Below the pieces are notes generated by a model. That model ran no database searches, was not told where the DNA came from, and saw nothing but the letters and a program-made list of their open reading frames with translations. Below, piece by piece: positions 26,338 through 34,652 of a DNA stretch of 64,000 nt (the stretch's first letter is position 1; each line of letters begins with the position of its first letter). The stretch is from NCBI RefSeq assembly GCF_001633105.1, contig NZ_LUKZ01000003.1, forward strand, positions 124,352-188,351, read 5' to 3'. Source of the DNA: Acidovorax sp. GW101-3H11. Lineage in GTDB: Bacteria; Pseudomonadota; Gammaproteobacteria; Burkholderiales; Burkholderiaceae_C. A program made the position numbers and the translations under genes.

Positions 26338-27039
26338 ATGCCAGACAAACACCTTTCCTCTCAGTTCGACAGCGAACTCAACAGTGTCTCTGCCCGTGTG
26401 ATGGAGATGGGCGGCCTCGTGGAGTCGCAGATCCGCCAGGCGGTCTATGCGCTTTCGCAGTTCAGCCTGGAGGCCGTGGAGACCGTGGCCTCGATGGAGA
26501 CCCGCATCAATGCGATGGAGGTCGAGATCGACCAGGAGCTGTCGTCCATCATTGCCCGCCGCCAGCCCACCGCGCGCGACCTGCGCCTGCTGCTGGCCTT
26601 CTCCAAGGCCACGGCCAACCTGGAGCGCATGGGCGACGAAGCCAACAAGATGGCCCGCATGGTGCGCTCCATCATTGAAGGGGGGGCACCGCGCTCGCTG
26701 CCGTCGAGCGACCTGCGCACGGCGGCCGAGCTGGCCTCTGGCCAGCTGCGCAAGACGCTGGATGCGTTTGCGCGCCTGGATGTGAAGGCGGCCGTGGCCA
26801 TACTCAAGGAGGACGACCTCATCGACAAGGAGTTTGACGGCTTCGTGCGCAAGCTCATCACCTACATGATGGAAGACCCCCGCACCATCTCGCCCAGCCT
26901 GGACCTCTTGTTCCTGGCCAAGGCGATCGAGCGCATCGGCGACCACTCCAAGAACGTGGCCGAGCTGATCATCTATCTGGTCAAGGGCAAGGATGTGCGC
27001 CACACTGCCCTCGACGAGATCGAGTCGGCCGTGCTGTAA
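26338..27039 (+). CDS. phoU: Phosphate signalling protein PhoU
   Basis: A negative regulator that links PstB activity to PhoR. 233 residues as two three-helix repeats, each with the metal-binding E/D-x-x-x-D motif: LERMGDEANKMARM in the first and IERIGDHSKNVAELI in the second. ATG 26338 (MPDKHLSSQFDSEL) fits the family; the in-frame upstream codon at 26308 lies next to the repeat. It is followed by phoB after 20 bp. Confidence 0.96.
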   Translation: MPDKHLSSQFDSELNSVSARVMEMGGLVESQIRQAVYALSQFSLEAVETVASMETRINAMEVEIDQELSSIIARRQPTARDLRLLLAFSKATANLERMGDEANKMARMVRSIIEGGAPRSLPSSDLRTAAELASGQLRKTLDAFARLDVKAAVAILKEDDLIDKEFDGFVRKLITYMMEDPRTISPSLDLLFLAKAIERIGDHSKNVAELIIYLVKGKDVRHTALDEIESAVL

Positions 27040-27059
27040 AGAAAGGGCTTTGGCAAGTT

Positions 27060-27770
27060 ATGAGAAAGCTCCCACGCGTCCTCATCGTCGAGGACGAACC
27101 CGCAATTGCCGAGCTGATCGCCGTCAATCTGCGCCACAACGGTTTTCAGCCCTTCTGGGCAGAAGACGGCGACTCCGCCCAGCGCGAGCTGGATGCCGTG
27201 CTGCCTGACGTGATCCTGCTCGACTGGATGCTGCCGGGCCAAAGCGGCCTGTCGCTGGCCCGCAAATGGCGTGCCGACAGCCGCACCAAGCCGATTCCCA
27301 TCCTCATGCTCACCGCCCGTGGCGACGAGCCGGACAAGGTGGCGGGCCTGGACGCCGGTGCCGACGACTACATCACCAAGCCGTTTTCCACGCAGGAGCT
27401 GCTGGCCCGCATCCGCGCCGTGTTGCGCCGCCGCGCCCCTGAGCAGGTGAGTGACAGCGTGACGATTGGCGAGCTGGTGCTGGATGCCGCGACCTACCGC
27501 GTGTCCTACCAGGCGCAGCCGCTCAAGGTGGGGCCTACCGAATTCAAGCTGCTGCACTTCCTGATGAAACACGCCGAGCGTGTGCATAGCCGCTCGCAGC
27601 TGCTCGACAAGGTGTGGGGCGACCACGTGTTCATTGAAGAGCGCACGGTGGATGTGCACGTGAAGCGCCTGCGCGAGGCGCTGGGCGGCGCGTCGGTGAT
27701 GGTGGAAACCGTGCGGGGCGCGGGCTACCGGCTCACGGCACAGCCACAGGTGCAATTGCAGCAGGCCTGA
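27060..27770 (+). CDS. phoB: Phosphate regulon response regulator PhoB
   Basis: An OmpR-family activator binding Pho boxes. 236 residues: receiver domain (about 1-120) with acidic pocket EDEPA, phospho-acceptor Asp in ILLDWMLPG, Thr in LTARG and Lys in TKPFS. The winged-helix domain (about 135-228) has TEFKLLHFLMKHAERVHSR and the recognition helix ERTVDVHVKRLREAL. It would act on the boxes near 14366, 17258, 22248 and 22318. Confidence 0.97.
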   Translation: MRKLPRVLIVEDEPAIAELIAVNLRHNGFQPFWAEDGDSAQRELDAVLPDVILLDWMLPGQSGLSLARKWRADSRTKPIPILMLTARGDEPDKVAGLDAGADDYITKPFSTQELLARIRAVLRRRAPEQVSDSVTIGELVLDAATYRVSYQAQPLKVGPTEFKLLHFLMKHAERVHSRSQLLDKVWGDHVFIEERTVDVHVKRLREALGGASVMVETVRGAGYRLTAQPQVQLQQA

Positions 27771-27856
27771 GCCGGTGTGAACGTTCCCGGCATGCCCGCG
27801 CTCCGGGCGGGCCGGGGCCCTGCATACCGTCCAAGTCGGTTCCTTGTGTTGTAGAC

Positions 27857-27884
27857 GGGGCGCACGCGTTGCGCCCCTGGTGTT
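27857..27884 (+). terminator. Hairpin with T-rich tail between phoB and phoR
   Basis: Stem GGGGCGCA (27857-27864) with TGCGCCCC (27870-27877), five-base loop, then TGGTGTTTTT. It is likely a partial terminator in the 137 bp phoB-phoR gap, lowering PhoR relative to PhoB, or the true end of the phoB transcript. Confidence 0.6.
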
Positions 27885-27907
27885 TTTGAAAAGGCTTTGC
27901 TGAGCGC

Positions 27908-29251
27908 ATGCTGTGGCGAATAACGTATTTCCTGCTCTGGCAGATTGCGGGCGGGGGGCTGGGCTGGTGGGAGGGCGGCCCCTGGGGCGCGGCCCTGGGG
28001 GCGGCGCTGGCGGGCTGGGCCTGGTTTGTGTGGGATCTGCTGCGCGGCGTGCGCGTGCTGCGCTGGCTGCGCACGGGCGATCTGTCGGATGTGCCTGCCA
28101 TGCGCGGCATCTGGGGCGAGGCGGCGGACCGCGCCCGGCGCCTGCTGCGCAGGCAGGAGGCGCTGGTCCGTGACAGCCAGGACCGGCTGCAGGAGATCCT
28201 GGCGGCGCTGCAGGCCTCGCCCAACGGCGTGGTGCTGCTCGATGCGCAGGGCCGCATCGAATGGTGCAACCAGATGGCGGCGAGCCAGTTTGGTTTTGAT
28301 GCCCAGCGCGATGTGATGCAGTCCATCGGCAATCTGCTGCGCAACCCCGAGTTCACGGCCTACTTTGCGGCCAAGGACTTCTCCAGCGACGTGGTGCTGG
28401 AGGGGCGCCTGAGCACGCCCTCGCGCCCGGTGCGCATCTCGGTGCATCTGCACCCGTATGGCGACGGCCGCACCTTGCTGCTCTCGCGTGATGTCACGGC
28501 GCTGGAGCAGGCCGACGCCATGCGCCGCGACTTTGTGGCCAATGTGTCGCATGAGATCCGCACACCCCTCACCGTGCTCACGGGTTTTGTCGAAACCCTG
28601 CAGACCCTGCCCCTGAGCGCCGACGAGCGCTCCCGCTACCTGGGCATGATGGCGCAGCAGGCCCAGCGCATGCAAAGTGTGGTGCAGGATCTGCTGACCC
28701 TGTCGCGCCTGGAAGGCAGCCCGCTGCCCGGCATGGCCGAATGGACGCCCGTGCAGTCGCTGATGCAGCGCTGCGAGGAGGAGGGGCGGGCGCTGTCGGC
28801 GCTGCTCACGCAGAACCAGCAACGCACGCACGAGATCCGCTTCCCGGCAGCCGAGGCCTTGCGCAGCGAGGGCGAGATTGCCGGTGTACCCACCGAGCTG
28901 CAAAGTGCCTTGTCCAACCTGGTCAACAACGCCGTGCGCTACACGCCCGCTGGCGGCTCCATCGCCGTGGTGTGGGAGCGCAAGGAAGACGGCGGTGCGG
29001 TGTTTTCGGTGCAGGACACCGGCCCCGGCATTGCGCCCGAACACATTCCGCGCCTGACAGAGCGTTTTTACCGTGTGGACCGCAGCCGCTCGCGCGAGAC
29101 GGGTGGCACGGGCCTGGGGTTGGCCATCGTCAAGCATGTGCTGCAGCGCCACGGCGCCACGCTCGACATCTCCAGCACCCTGGGCAAGGGCTCGGTGTTT
29201 TCGGTCACCTTCCCGGCCAACCGGCTGCGTGGTTTTGCCCTGCCGGGGTGA
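27908..29251 (+). CDS. phoR: Phosphate regulon sensor histidine kinase PhoR
   Basis: A membrane kinase for PhoB. 447 residues: a hydrophobic N-terminus (about 4-42, two short membrane passes and almost no periplasmic loop), a linker, PAS (about 95-195), the dimerisation helix with phospho-His in NVSHEIRTPLTVL, and the ATPase domain with N-box NNAVRYTP, DTGPGIAPEHI and GGTGLGLAIVKH. The last 47 bases overlap the 3' end of the convergent MATE gene, so the C-terminal codons are constrained on both strands. Confidence 0.96.
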   Translation: MLWRITYFLLWQIAGGGLGWWEGGPWGAALGAALAGWAWFVWDLLRGVRVLRWLRTGDLSDVPAMRGIWGEAADRARRLLRRQEALVRDSQDRLQEILAALQASPNGVVLLDAQGRIEWCNQMAASQFGFDAQRDVMQSIGNLLRNPEFTAYFAAKDFSSDVVLEGRLSTPSRPVRISVHLHPYGDGRTLLLSRDVTALEQADAMRRDFVANVSHEIRTPLTVLTGFVETLQTLPLSADERSRYLGMMAQQAQRMQSVVQDLLTLSRLEGSPLPGMAEWTPVQSLMQRCEEEGRALSALLTQNQQRTHEIRFPAAEALRSEGEIAGVPTELQSALSNLVNNAVRYTPAGGSIAVVWERKEDGGAVFSVQDTGPGIAPEHIPRLTERFYRVDRSRSRETGGTGLGLAIVKHVLQRHGATLDISSTLGKGSVFSVTFPANRLRGFALPG

Positions 29252-30572
29252 TGGCCCGCCAGAGCATGGCCATGAACAGGGCGGCGGTGACCACCAGCGC
29301 AATGGCGCTGGCTGCCCAGAACGGGGTGGGCGAAGGGGCCTGCGCCCAGGGGCCGCGGCCAGCGTAGGCCAGCCAGTAGCCGCCGCCCAGGCCCGCACCC
29401 CACAGCAGGGTGCAGTACACGGCCAGCGGGGCCAGGGTGACGCGGTAGCAGCGCAGCACAAACACGCACAGGGTCTGCAGCGCATCGGCCGCGTGGTAGG
29501 CGGCCACCCATACCAGCACGCCCCCGGTCATCGCCACCACGCTGGCGTTGGCCGAGTACACGCTACCAATGTGGTCTTTTGCTATAAATAATATAGCTGC
29601 AAAGGAAATACCAGCAGGCGCAGAGAGCTTAAAACCTATAAAAACCACCTTGCGCGCCTGCGCCGGGTTGCCTGCACCCAGCCAGTAGCTGACCCGCGCG
29701 CTGGTGGCGATGGCCAATGACAGCGGCACCATGTAGAGCACCGCAGCCAGGTTGGAGGCAATCTGGTGGGCCGCAGATGCCGTCGTGCCCTGGCGTGCGA
29801 TGAACAGTGCCATCAGCGTGAACGAGGTGACTTCGACCATCACCGCCAGGCCCGCCGGAATGCCCAGGCGCGCAAAGCCTGCAATGGTGGGCCAGTGGGG
29901 CGGCTCCATGCGCCGCCACAGGCCCAGGGGTTCGTAGAGGTCTTGCGTGCGCAGCAGCCAGAGGGCCAGGGCCAGCATGCTGCAGTTGACGACCAGCGTG
30001 GCCCAGGCGCAACCCACCACGCCCTGCGCGGGCAAGCCCGCACCGCCAAACGTGAACCACACCGACAGCGGCAGCTTGATGAACAGCGAGCCCACCTGCA
30101 GCCAGGTCACCAGCTGGGGCTTGCCCAGGGCCTGGTTCAGCGTGCTGTAGATGCGGAACAGCAGAGCCGGCGGCAGCGCGATCGCCAGAACGGCCAGGTA
30201 GTTCTCCACGTCGGGCTGCAGGGCGGCGGGCACATCGGTCCAGCGCAGGATGGGCCCGGGCGAGAGCAGGATGGCCATGCCCGCCACCGAGGCGGCGCCA
30301 CACAGGTACAGGGCCTGGCGCAGCGAGCGACCCACCCCCTCGGTCTCGCGCGCACCGCGCTGCTCGGCCCACACGGGCAGCAGCGCCTGCAGCACACCAA
30401 TCAGCGCCACATAGACGCTGATGAAAATCGCCGAGCCCACCGACAGCGCGGCGAGCGAGGCTTCGCTGTAGCGGCCGGCCACGATGGTGTCCGTCACGCC
30501 AAACGCCATGACAGCCAGTTGCCCGGCCAGCACCGTGAGGGCATGCCGGGTGATGGTGGAGCGCTCGGACAT
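29205..30572 (-). CDS. MATE-family efflux transporter
   Basis: A 455-residue, 12-helix exporter of the MATE family, antiporting drugs or metabolites against Na+ or H+. It starts MSERSTITRHALTVLAGQLAVMAFGVTDTI, typical of DinF/NorM proteins. The internal symmetry shows as paired GxxxG-rich helices. The codons at 29577-29640 (FIGFKLSAPAG to ILFIAKD) lie on a copy of the 60 bp repeat read from its opposite strand. The start overlaps the upstream glycosyltransferase stop (TGATG). The partner gene suggests export of a glycosylated lipid or sugar, but this is unproven. Confidence 0.88.
   Translation of the reverse strand: MSERSTITRHALTVLAGQLAVMAFGVTDTIVAGRYSEASLAALSVGSAIFISVYVALIGVLQALLPVWAEQRGARETEGVGRSLRQALYLCGAASVAGMAILLSPGPILRWTDVPAALQPDVENYLAVLAIALPPALLFRIYSTLNQALGKPQLVTWLQVGSLFIKLPLSVWFTFGGAGLPAQGVVGCAWATLVVNCSMLALALWLLRTQDLYEPLGLWRRMEPPHWPTIAGFARLGIPAGLAVMVEVTSFTLMALFIARQGTTASAAHQIASNLAAVLYMVPLSLAIATSARVSYWLGAGNPAQARKVVFIGFKLSAPAGISFAAILFIAKDHIGSVYSANASVVAMTGGVLVWVAAYHAADALQTLCVFVLRCYRVTLAPLAVYCTLLWGAGLGGGYWLAYAGRGPWAQAPSPTPFWAASAIALVVTAALFMAMLWRAITPAGQNHAAGWPGR
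29577..29640 (+). repeat. 60 bp dispersed repeat, copy 3, inside the MATE gene
   Basis: Contains TTTTGCTATAAATAATATAG, CTGCAAAGGAAATACCAGCA and GGCGCAGAGAGCTTAAAA. It matches copy 1 closely (TGCTAT, AGCTGCAA, CAGGC). It is antisense to the gene but keeps its frame as a membrane-helix segment. Confidence 0.55.
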
Positions 30573-32272
30573 CAGCGCGCCGGGCCTTTGCGGCGCAGCA
30601 GCAGCAGGTGGTCGTTTTTGTCGGTGGGGCGGGGCAGGGTGGCTTTGAGCTCCCACAGGGCGGCGTTGACCATGCGCTCGGATGCGGGCCACGAGGCGAT
30701 GTCTGCCAGCAGCCACTGGCACTCGTCCTGCAAACCGGCCCGTTGCAGCGACAGCTGGCCGTGGTACTGCAGCGCGGCCACCTGGGCGCGGCTCAGCCCC
30801 ACCGTCTGGATGCACCCGGGCTCGGGCCCCATGGCTGCCAACACGCTGCGCACCTGCGGCGTGTAGCTGCGCGCATAGTCCAGCAGCGGCAGCCACAGCG
30901 TCATCAGCAGCACCCAGCCCAGGGCGGCGCCTCCGGCGGGCAGCACCAGGCTTTTCCAGATCGGGGAGCGGTTGCGGGACGCGCGCCACCAGACCAGGCC
31001 ACACCAGCCCACGGTGGCGGCCAGGGCCACCACCAGCGCCAGGGCTGAAAACTGCGGCACAAAACCCGGAGCCAGCTTGGCCACATTGGCGGCAGGCTTG
31101 GCGGGCACGCCGGTCTGCATGGCGATCCAGATCACCCAGATCGCCAGCGCGGACACGGTGAAGAACAACAGCGTGAACCAGTCGATCAACGCCCCCACAC
31201 TGCGGCGCAAGGTGGGCAGCGCAAACGCGGCCAGCGCGGCCAGTGCAGGCAGGCCCAGCAACAGGGCGCGGTCCGCAGGCTGGGTGGTGAGGGTGGCGGC
31301 AATCGACACGACCGTGAAGCCCAAGGGCAGCAGCAGGTGCCGGTGGCCCTGGCGGCTCACGATCTGCTTGCGCCAGCGCCACAGCGTCCACAGCGCCAGC
31401 GGCCAGGCGGGCCAGCCAAACCATATCAGCAGGCGCACCAGGCTCTGCCACTCCTTGCCGCCCGCAGCACCGCCCACAATGCGCCAGCGCCACAGGTCCA
31501 GCGCCCAGGCTGCCCAGGCCGCCAGCAACGTGACGGCCAGCAGGCCCAGTGCCCAGGGCCAGCGGCGGTCGGTGCTGCTGCCAGGGGCCAGCACCACCAG
31601 CGCCATGCTGCCCACACCCAGCATGGCGGCCAGGGCAGGAGCCCCCGCCAGCGTCAGCCCGAGCAGGCCCACCACCAGCGCCACGGCAGGCGCCAAGGTG
31701 CGGTGGGGCATGGCAGCCACCGAAAAAAAGAGCAGTGCTGTGCAGCTGAGCTGCACCAGATAGCTGGTGGTTTCATGCGACAGCTGGGCCAGCCCCAGGC
31801 AGGCGATCAAGGCCAGCAGTGCGCCATCGGCAATCGCACGGGCATAGTCGAGCGGAGGGGCCTCGCCACCAAACGCAAACGCCACGGGCTGCGCGCCGGG
31901 GCTGCGGGCCAGGTAGTACACGCCGTACCAGGTCGCGATGAGTGTGAGGGCCAGCAGCGCGGCAAACGGAATGCGCACGGCCATCTCGGCCGACAACCAG
32001 GAGGGCGCGATCTGCATGGCCCAGGCGCCCAGCCAGTAGGGCAGCAGCCCCTCGGTTTCGGGTGGCATGCTGCCCAGCAGGGGGGCTAGCCATGGCGTGC
32101 GGCCCTGGGCCAGCTCCAGCATGTAGCCAAACGCCGTGACGTCGGCATTTTTCCAGGGGTCACGCCCCACAAAGCCCGGCACCACATAGGCAATGCACAG
32201 CAGCAGCAACGCCCAGCGTGGAAGCGGGCTCACGGCATTCTGGGTAACGATGGCGGGGGTCGGTGGGGTCAC
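30572..32272 (-). CDS. ArnT/PMT-like membrane glycosyltransferase (GT39/GT83 type)
   Basis: A 566-residue protein with about 12 hydrophobic segments. The N-terminal region has the first-loop acidic motif GRDPWKNADVTAFGYM, and further on PPETEGLLPYWLGAW. This resembles ArnT and other polyprenyl-phosphate-sugar transferases that act on the periplasmic side. The C-terminal ~100 residues form a soluble-looking domain. Coupled to the MATE gene by TGATG. The donor and acceptor are unknown; lipid A, a glycan or a protein are all possible. Confidence 0.75.
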   Translation of the reverse strand: MTPPTPAIVTQNAVSPLPRWALLLLCIAYVVPGFVGRDPWKNADVTAFGYMLELAQGRTPWLAPLLGSMPPETEGLLPYWLGAWAMQIAPSWLSAEMAVRIPFAALLALTLIATWYGVYYLARSPGAQPVAFAFGGEAPPLDYARAIADGALLALIACLGLAQLSHETTSYLVQLSCTALLFFSVAAMPHRTLAPAVALVVGLLGLTLAGAPALAAMLGVGSMALVVLAPGSSTDRRWPWALGLLAVTLLAAWAAWALDLWRWRIVGGAAGGKEWQSLVRLLIWFGWPAWPLALWTLWRWRKQIVSRQGHRHLLLPLGFTVVSIAATLTTQPADRALLLGLPALAALAAFALPTLRRSVGALIDWFTLLFFTVSALAIWVIWIAMQTGVPAKPAANVAKLAPGFVPQFSALALVVALAATVGWCGLVWWRASRNRSPIWKSLVLPAGGAALGWVLLMTLWLPLLDYARSYTPQVRSVLAAMGPEPGCIQTVGLSRAQVAALQYHGQLSLQRAGLQDECQWLLADIASWPASERMVNAALWELKATLPRPTDKNDHLLLLRRKGPAR

Positions 32273-32325
32273 GCGTCAGTGGGCAGCAATGCGAAGAGCC
32301 ACCGAGAATAAGGGCAAAAACAAAG

Positions 32326-32359
32326 AAAAAGGCAGCCCGGTTGCCCGGGCTGCCTTTTT
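32326..32359. terminator. Bidirectional terminator downstream of rpmE2
   Basis: A 15 bp perfect stem (32326-32340 with 32345-32359) and loop TTGC, with five A and five T at its ends, so it works on either strand. It ends rpmE2 before the glycosyltransferase gene. Confidence 0.93.
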
Positions 32360-32380
32360 GGCGGGAACGCAGGAGGCGAA

Positions 32381-32635
32381 TTACTTCGCTGCGGTCTTGC
32401 CGAAACGGTTGCGGAAGCGCTCCACGCGGCCACCCATGTTGTCCACGGACTTTTGCGTGCCGGTGTAGAAGGGGTGCGATTCAGAGGAGGTGTCCAGCTT
32501 GAACAGCGGGTATTCCTTGCCTTCGAAGGTTTCCATTTCCTTCGTGTTCACGCACGAGCGGGTCACGAACTTGAAGCCGTTGGACAGGTCCGAGAACAGA
32601 ACTTCGCGGTAGTTGGGGTGAATGCCTTCTTTCAT
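32381..32635 (-). CDS. rpmE2: 50S ribosomal protein L31, type B
   Basis: An 84-residue ribosomal protein starting [16 protein letters not shown]. Only one Cys is present (SCVNTKE), so the zinc-binding CxxC of type A L31 is missing; this is the zinc-free C-minus form. In some bacteria that form is induced by zinc starvation through Zur; I see no clear Zur site, and here it may be the constitutive copy. ATG 32635 is chosen over upstream in-frame codons. It follows rho on the same strand after 92 bp. Confidence 0.95.
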   Translation of the reverse strand: MKEGIHPNYREVLFSDLSNGFKFVTRSCVNTKEMETFEGKEYPLFKLDTSSESHPFYTGTQKSVDNMGGRVERFRNRFGKTAAK

Positions 32636-32727
32636 GATCTTCCTTTGAGTCAACTGCGGGAGCCGCACCGGCCAGTCCGATGTACTTTCCGCAAGAAAAA
32701 GCCCTCTATTATTGCACAGGCTGAAAA

Positions 32728-33990
32728 TCAGCCCCCGCGCCGCATCATGTCAAAGAAGTCCACATTGGTTTTCGTGGCCTTCATGTTCTTGATCATGAGC
32801 TCCATCGATTCGATTTCGTCCATGTTGTACATGAACTGGCGCAGGATGCGGGTCTTTTGCAGGATCTCGGGCGCCAGCAGCAGCTCTTCGCGGCGTGTGC
32901 CGCTCTTGTTGAGCTCGATGGCGGGGAACACGCGCTTTTCGTACAGGCGGCGGTTCAGGTGGATTTCGCAGTTGCCCGTGCCCTTGAATTCTTCAAAGAT
33001 CACTTCGTCCATGCGGCTGCCGGTATCGACCAGCGCGGTGGCGATGATGGTGAGCGAGCCGCCTTCCTCGACCTTGCGCGCAGCGCCGAAGAAGCGCTTG
33101 GGGCGCTGCAGCGCGGCGGCGTCCACACCGCCCGACAGCACCTTGCCGCTGGAGGGCACGACGTTGTTGTAGGCGCGGGCCAGGCGGGTGATGGAGTCCA
33201 GCAGGATCACCACATCCTTCTTCAGCTCGACCAGACGCTTGGCGCGCTCGATCACCATCTCGGCCACGTGCACGTGGCGCGCGGCAGGCTCGTCGAAGGT
33301 GGAGGCGATGATCTCGCCCTTCACCGTGCGCTGCATCTCGGTCACTTCTTCAGGGCGCTCGTCCACCAGCAGCACCATCAGGTGCACGTCGGGGTTGTTG
33401 GCCGTGATGGCGTGGGCGATGTGCTGCATCATCACGGTCTTGCCGCTCTTGGGCGGTGCCACGATCAGTGCGCGCTGACCACGGCCGATGGGCGCGATGA
33501 TGTCGATGATGCGGCCGGTGATGTTCTCTTCGCCCTTGATCTCGCGTTCCAGGCGCATCTGTTCCTTGGGGAACAGCGGCGTCAGGTTTTCGAACATCAC
33601 CTTGTGCTTGTTCTGCTCTGGCGGGCCACCGTTCACGGCGTCGAGCTTGGTGAGGGCAAAGTAGCGCTCGCCATCCTTGGGCGTGCGCACTTCGCCTTCG
33701 ATCATGTCGCCGGTGTGCAGGTTGAAGCGGCGCACCTGGCTGGGGCTGATGTAGATGTCGTCCGTGCTCGCTGTGAAGCTGGTGTCGGGGCTGCGCAAAA
33801 AGCCGAAGCCGTCGGGCAGGATTTCCAGCACACCATCCGCAAACACCTGCTCGCCCGCCTTGGCGCGCTTCTTGATGATGGCAAACATCAGCTCCTGTTT
33901 GCGCATCCGACCCGTGTTTTCAATTTCGAGTTCTTCGGCTTGCTTCAGGACTTCAGACACGTGCAGTGCCTTGAGTTCGTTTAAGTGCAT
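32728..33990 (-). CDS. rho: Transcription termination factor Rho
   Basis: A hexameric RNA helicase that ends transcription. 420 residues, normal length. N-terminal Rho_N helices ([14 protein letters not shown]), the cold-shock-like RNA-binding domain with [11 protein letters not shown], Walker A PPKSGKT, Walker [18 protein letters not shown]-loop [21 protein letters not shown] and R-loop [15 protein letters not shown] 33990 matches the family start. It lies downstream of trxA as in E. coli, but with a strong terminator between them. Confidence 0.98.
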   Translation of the reverse strand: MHLNELKALHVSEVLKQAEELEIENTGRMRKQELMFAIIKKRAKAGEQVFADGVLEILPDGFGFLRSPDTSFTASTDDIYISPSQVRRFNLHTGDMIEGEVRTPKDGERYFALTKLDAVNGGPPEQNKHKVMFENLTPLFPKEQMRLEREIKGEENITGRIIDIIAPIGRGQRALIVAPPKSGKTVMMQHIAHAITANNPDVHLMVLLVDERPEEVTEMQRTVKGEIIASTFDEPAARHVHVAEMVIERAKRLVELKKDVVILLDSITRLARAYNNVVPSSGKVLSGGVDAAALQRPKRFFGAARKVEEGGSLTIIATALVDTGSRMDEVIFEEFKGTGNCEIHLNRRLYEKRVFPAIELNKSGTRREELLLAPEILQKTRILRQFMYNMDEIESMELMIKNMKATKTNVDFFDMMRRGG

Positions 33991-34218
33991 GGAGTGACTC
34001 CTTGGCGGAGCTGGTAAGAATCTTGGGGGAGGGGGCTGGTGCCGGAAGGGCTGCTGTTTGCAGGCCCGGCCCGCCGGGGATCTTGGTCCGGCTGCCAATG
34101 CGTGCAGGCCGGTGATCGAGAAGAATTATGACAGGAAAAAAAGCAGGTGCTTCAGGGGTGTGCTATGGGCCGATGCTTGCACCGGCACTCGGGCGCCGCG
34201 TGTGTGCCACATGCACCC

Positions 34219-34253
34219 AAAAAAATGCCCCGCAGGCAGCGCACCAGCGGGGC
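34219..34253 (-). terminator. Intrinsic terminator after trxA
   Basis: On the minus strand, GCCCCGC and GCGGGGC (34253-34247 and 34233-34227) flank a 13 nt loop, then A and seven T. It separates trxA from rho. The remaining ~225 bp before the rho start hold its leader and promoter; I see no gene there. Confidence 0.88.
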
Positions 34254-34261
34254 TTGGGGGA

Positions 34262-34594
34262 TCAGGCCAGTTGCTGATCGATGAAGGCGGTCAGTTGCGC
34301 CTTGCTCATCGCGCCGACCTTGGTGGCGGCCAGTTGGCCATCCTTGAACAGCATCAGGGTGGGGATGCCGCGGATGCCAAACTTGGCGGGGATCTCGCGG
34401 TTTTCGTCCACATTCATCTTGGCGATTTGCAGCTTGCCTTGGTAGGTGCCTGCAACTTCGTCCAGGATAGGGGCAATCATCTTGCAGGGGCCGCACCACT
34501 CGGCCCAGTAGTCCACCAGCACGGCGGAGCCGGGTTGGAGCACGTCGGCTTCAAAGCTGGCGTCAGAGACATGTTTGATGAGTTCGCTGGCCAT
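34262..34594 (-). CDS. trxA: Thioredoxin 1
   Basis: A general cytosolic disulfide reductase. 110 residues with the active site WCGPCK, preceded by [10 protein letters not shown], the cis-Pro segment [11 protein letters not shown], and the usual C-terminal helix. The second thioredoxin-like gene in the window (56911-57243) is more divergent. Confidence 0.97.
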   Translation of the reverse strand: MASELIKHVSDASFEADVLQPGSAVLVDYWAEWCGPCKMIAPILDEVAGTYQGKLQIAKMNVDENREIPAKFGIRGIPTLMLFKDGQLAATKVGAMSKAQLTAFIDQQLA

Positions 34595-34652
34595 GGCGGA
34601 TTCCTTGATCTTGGGCGGGTTGGGACCGGTGTACGTTTAAAGTCAGGGCATT

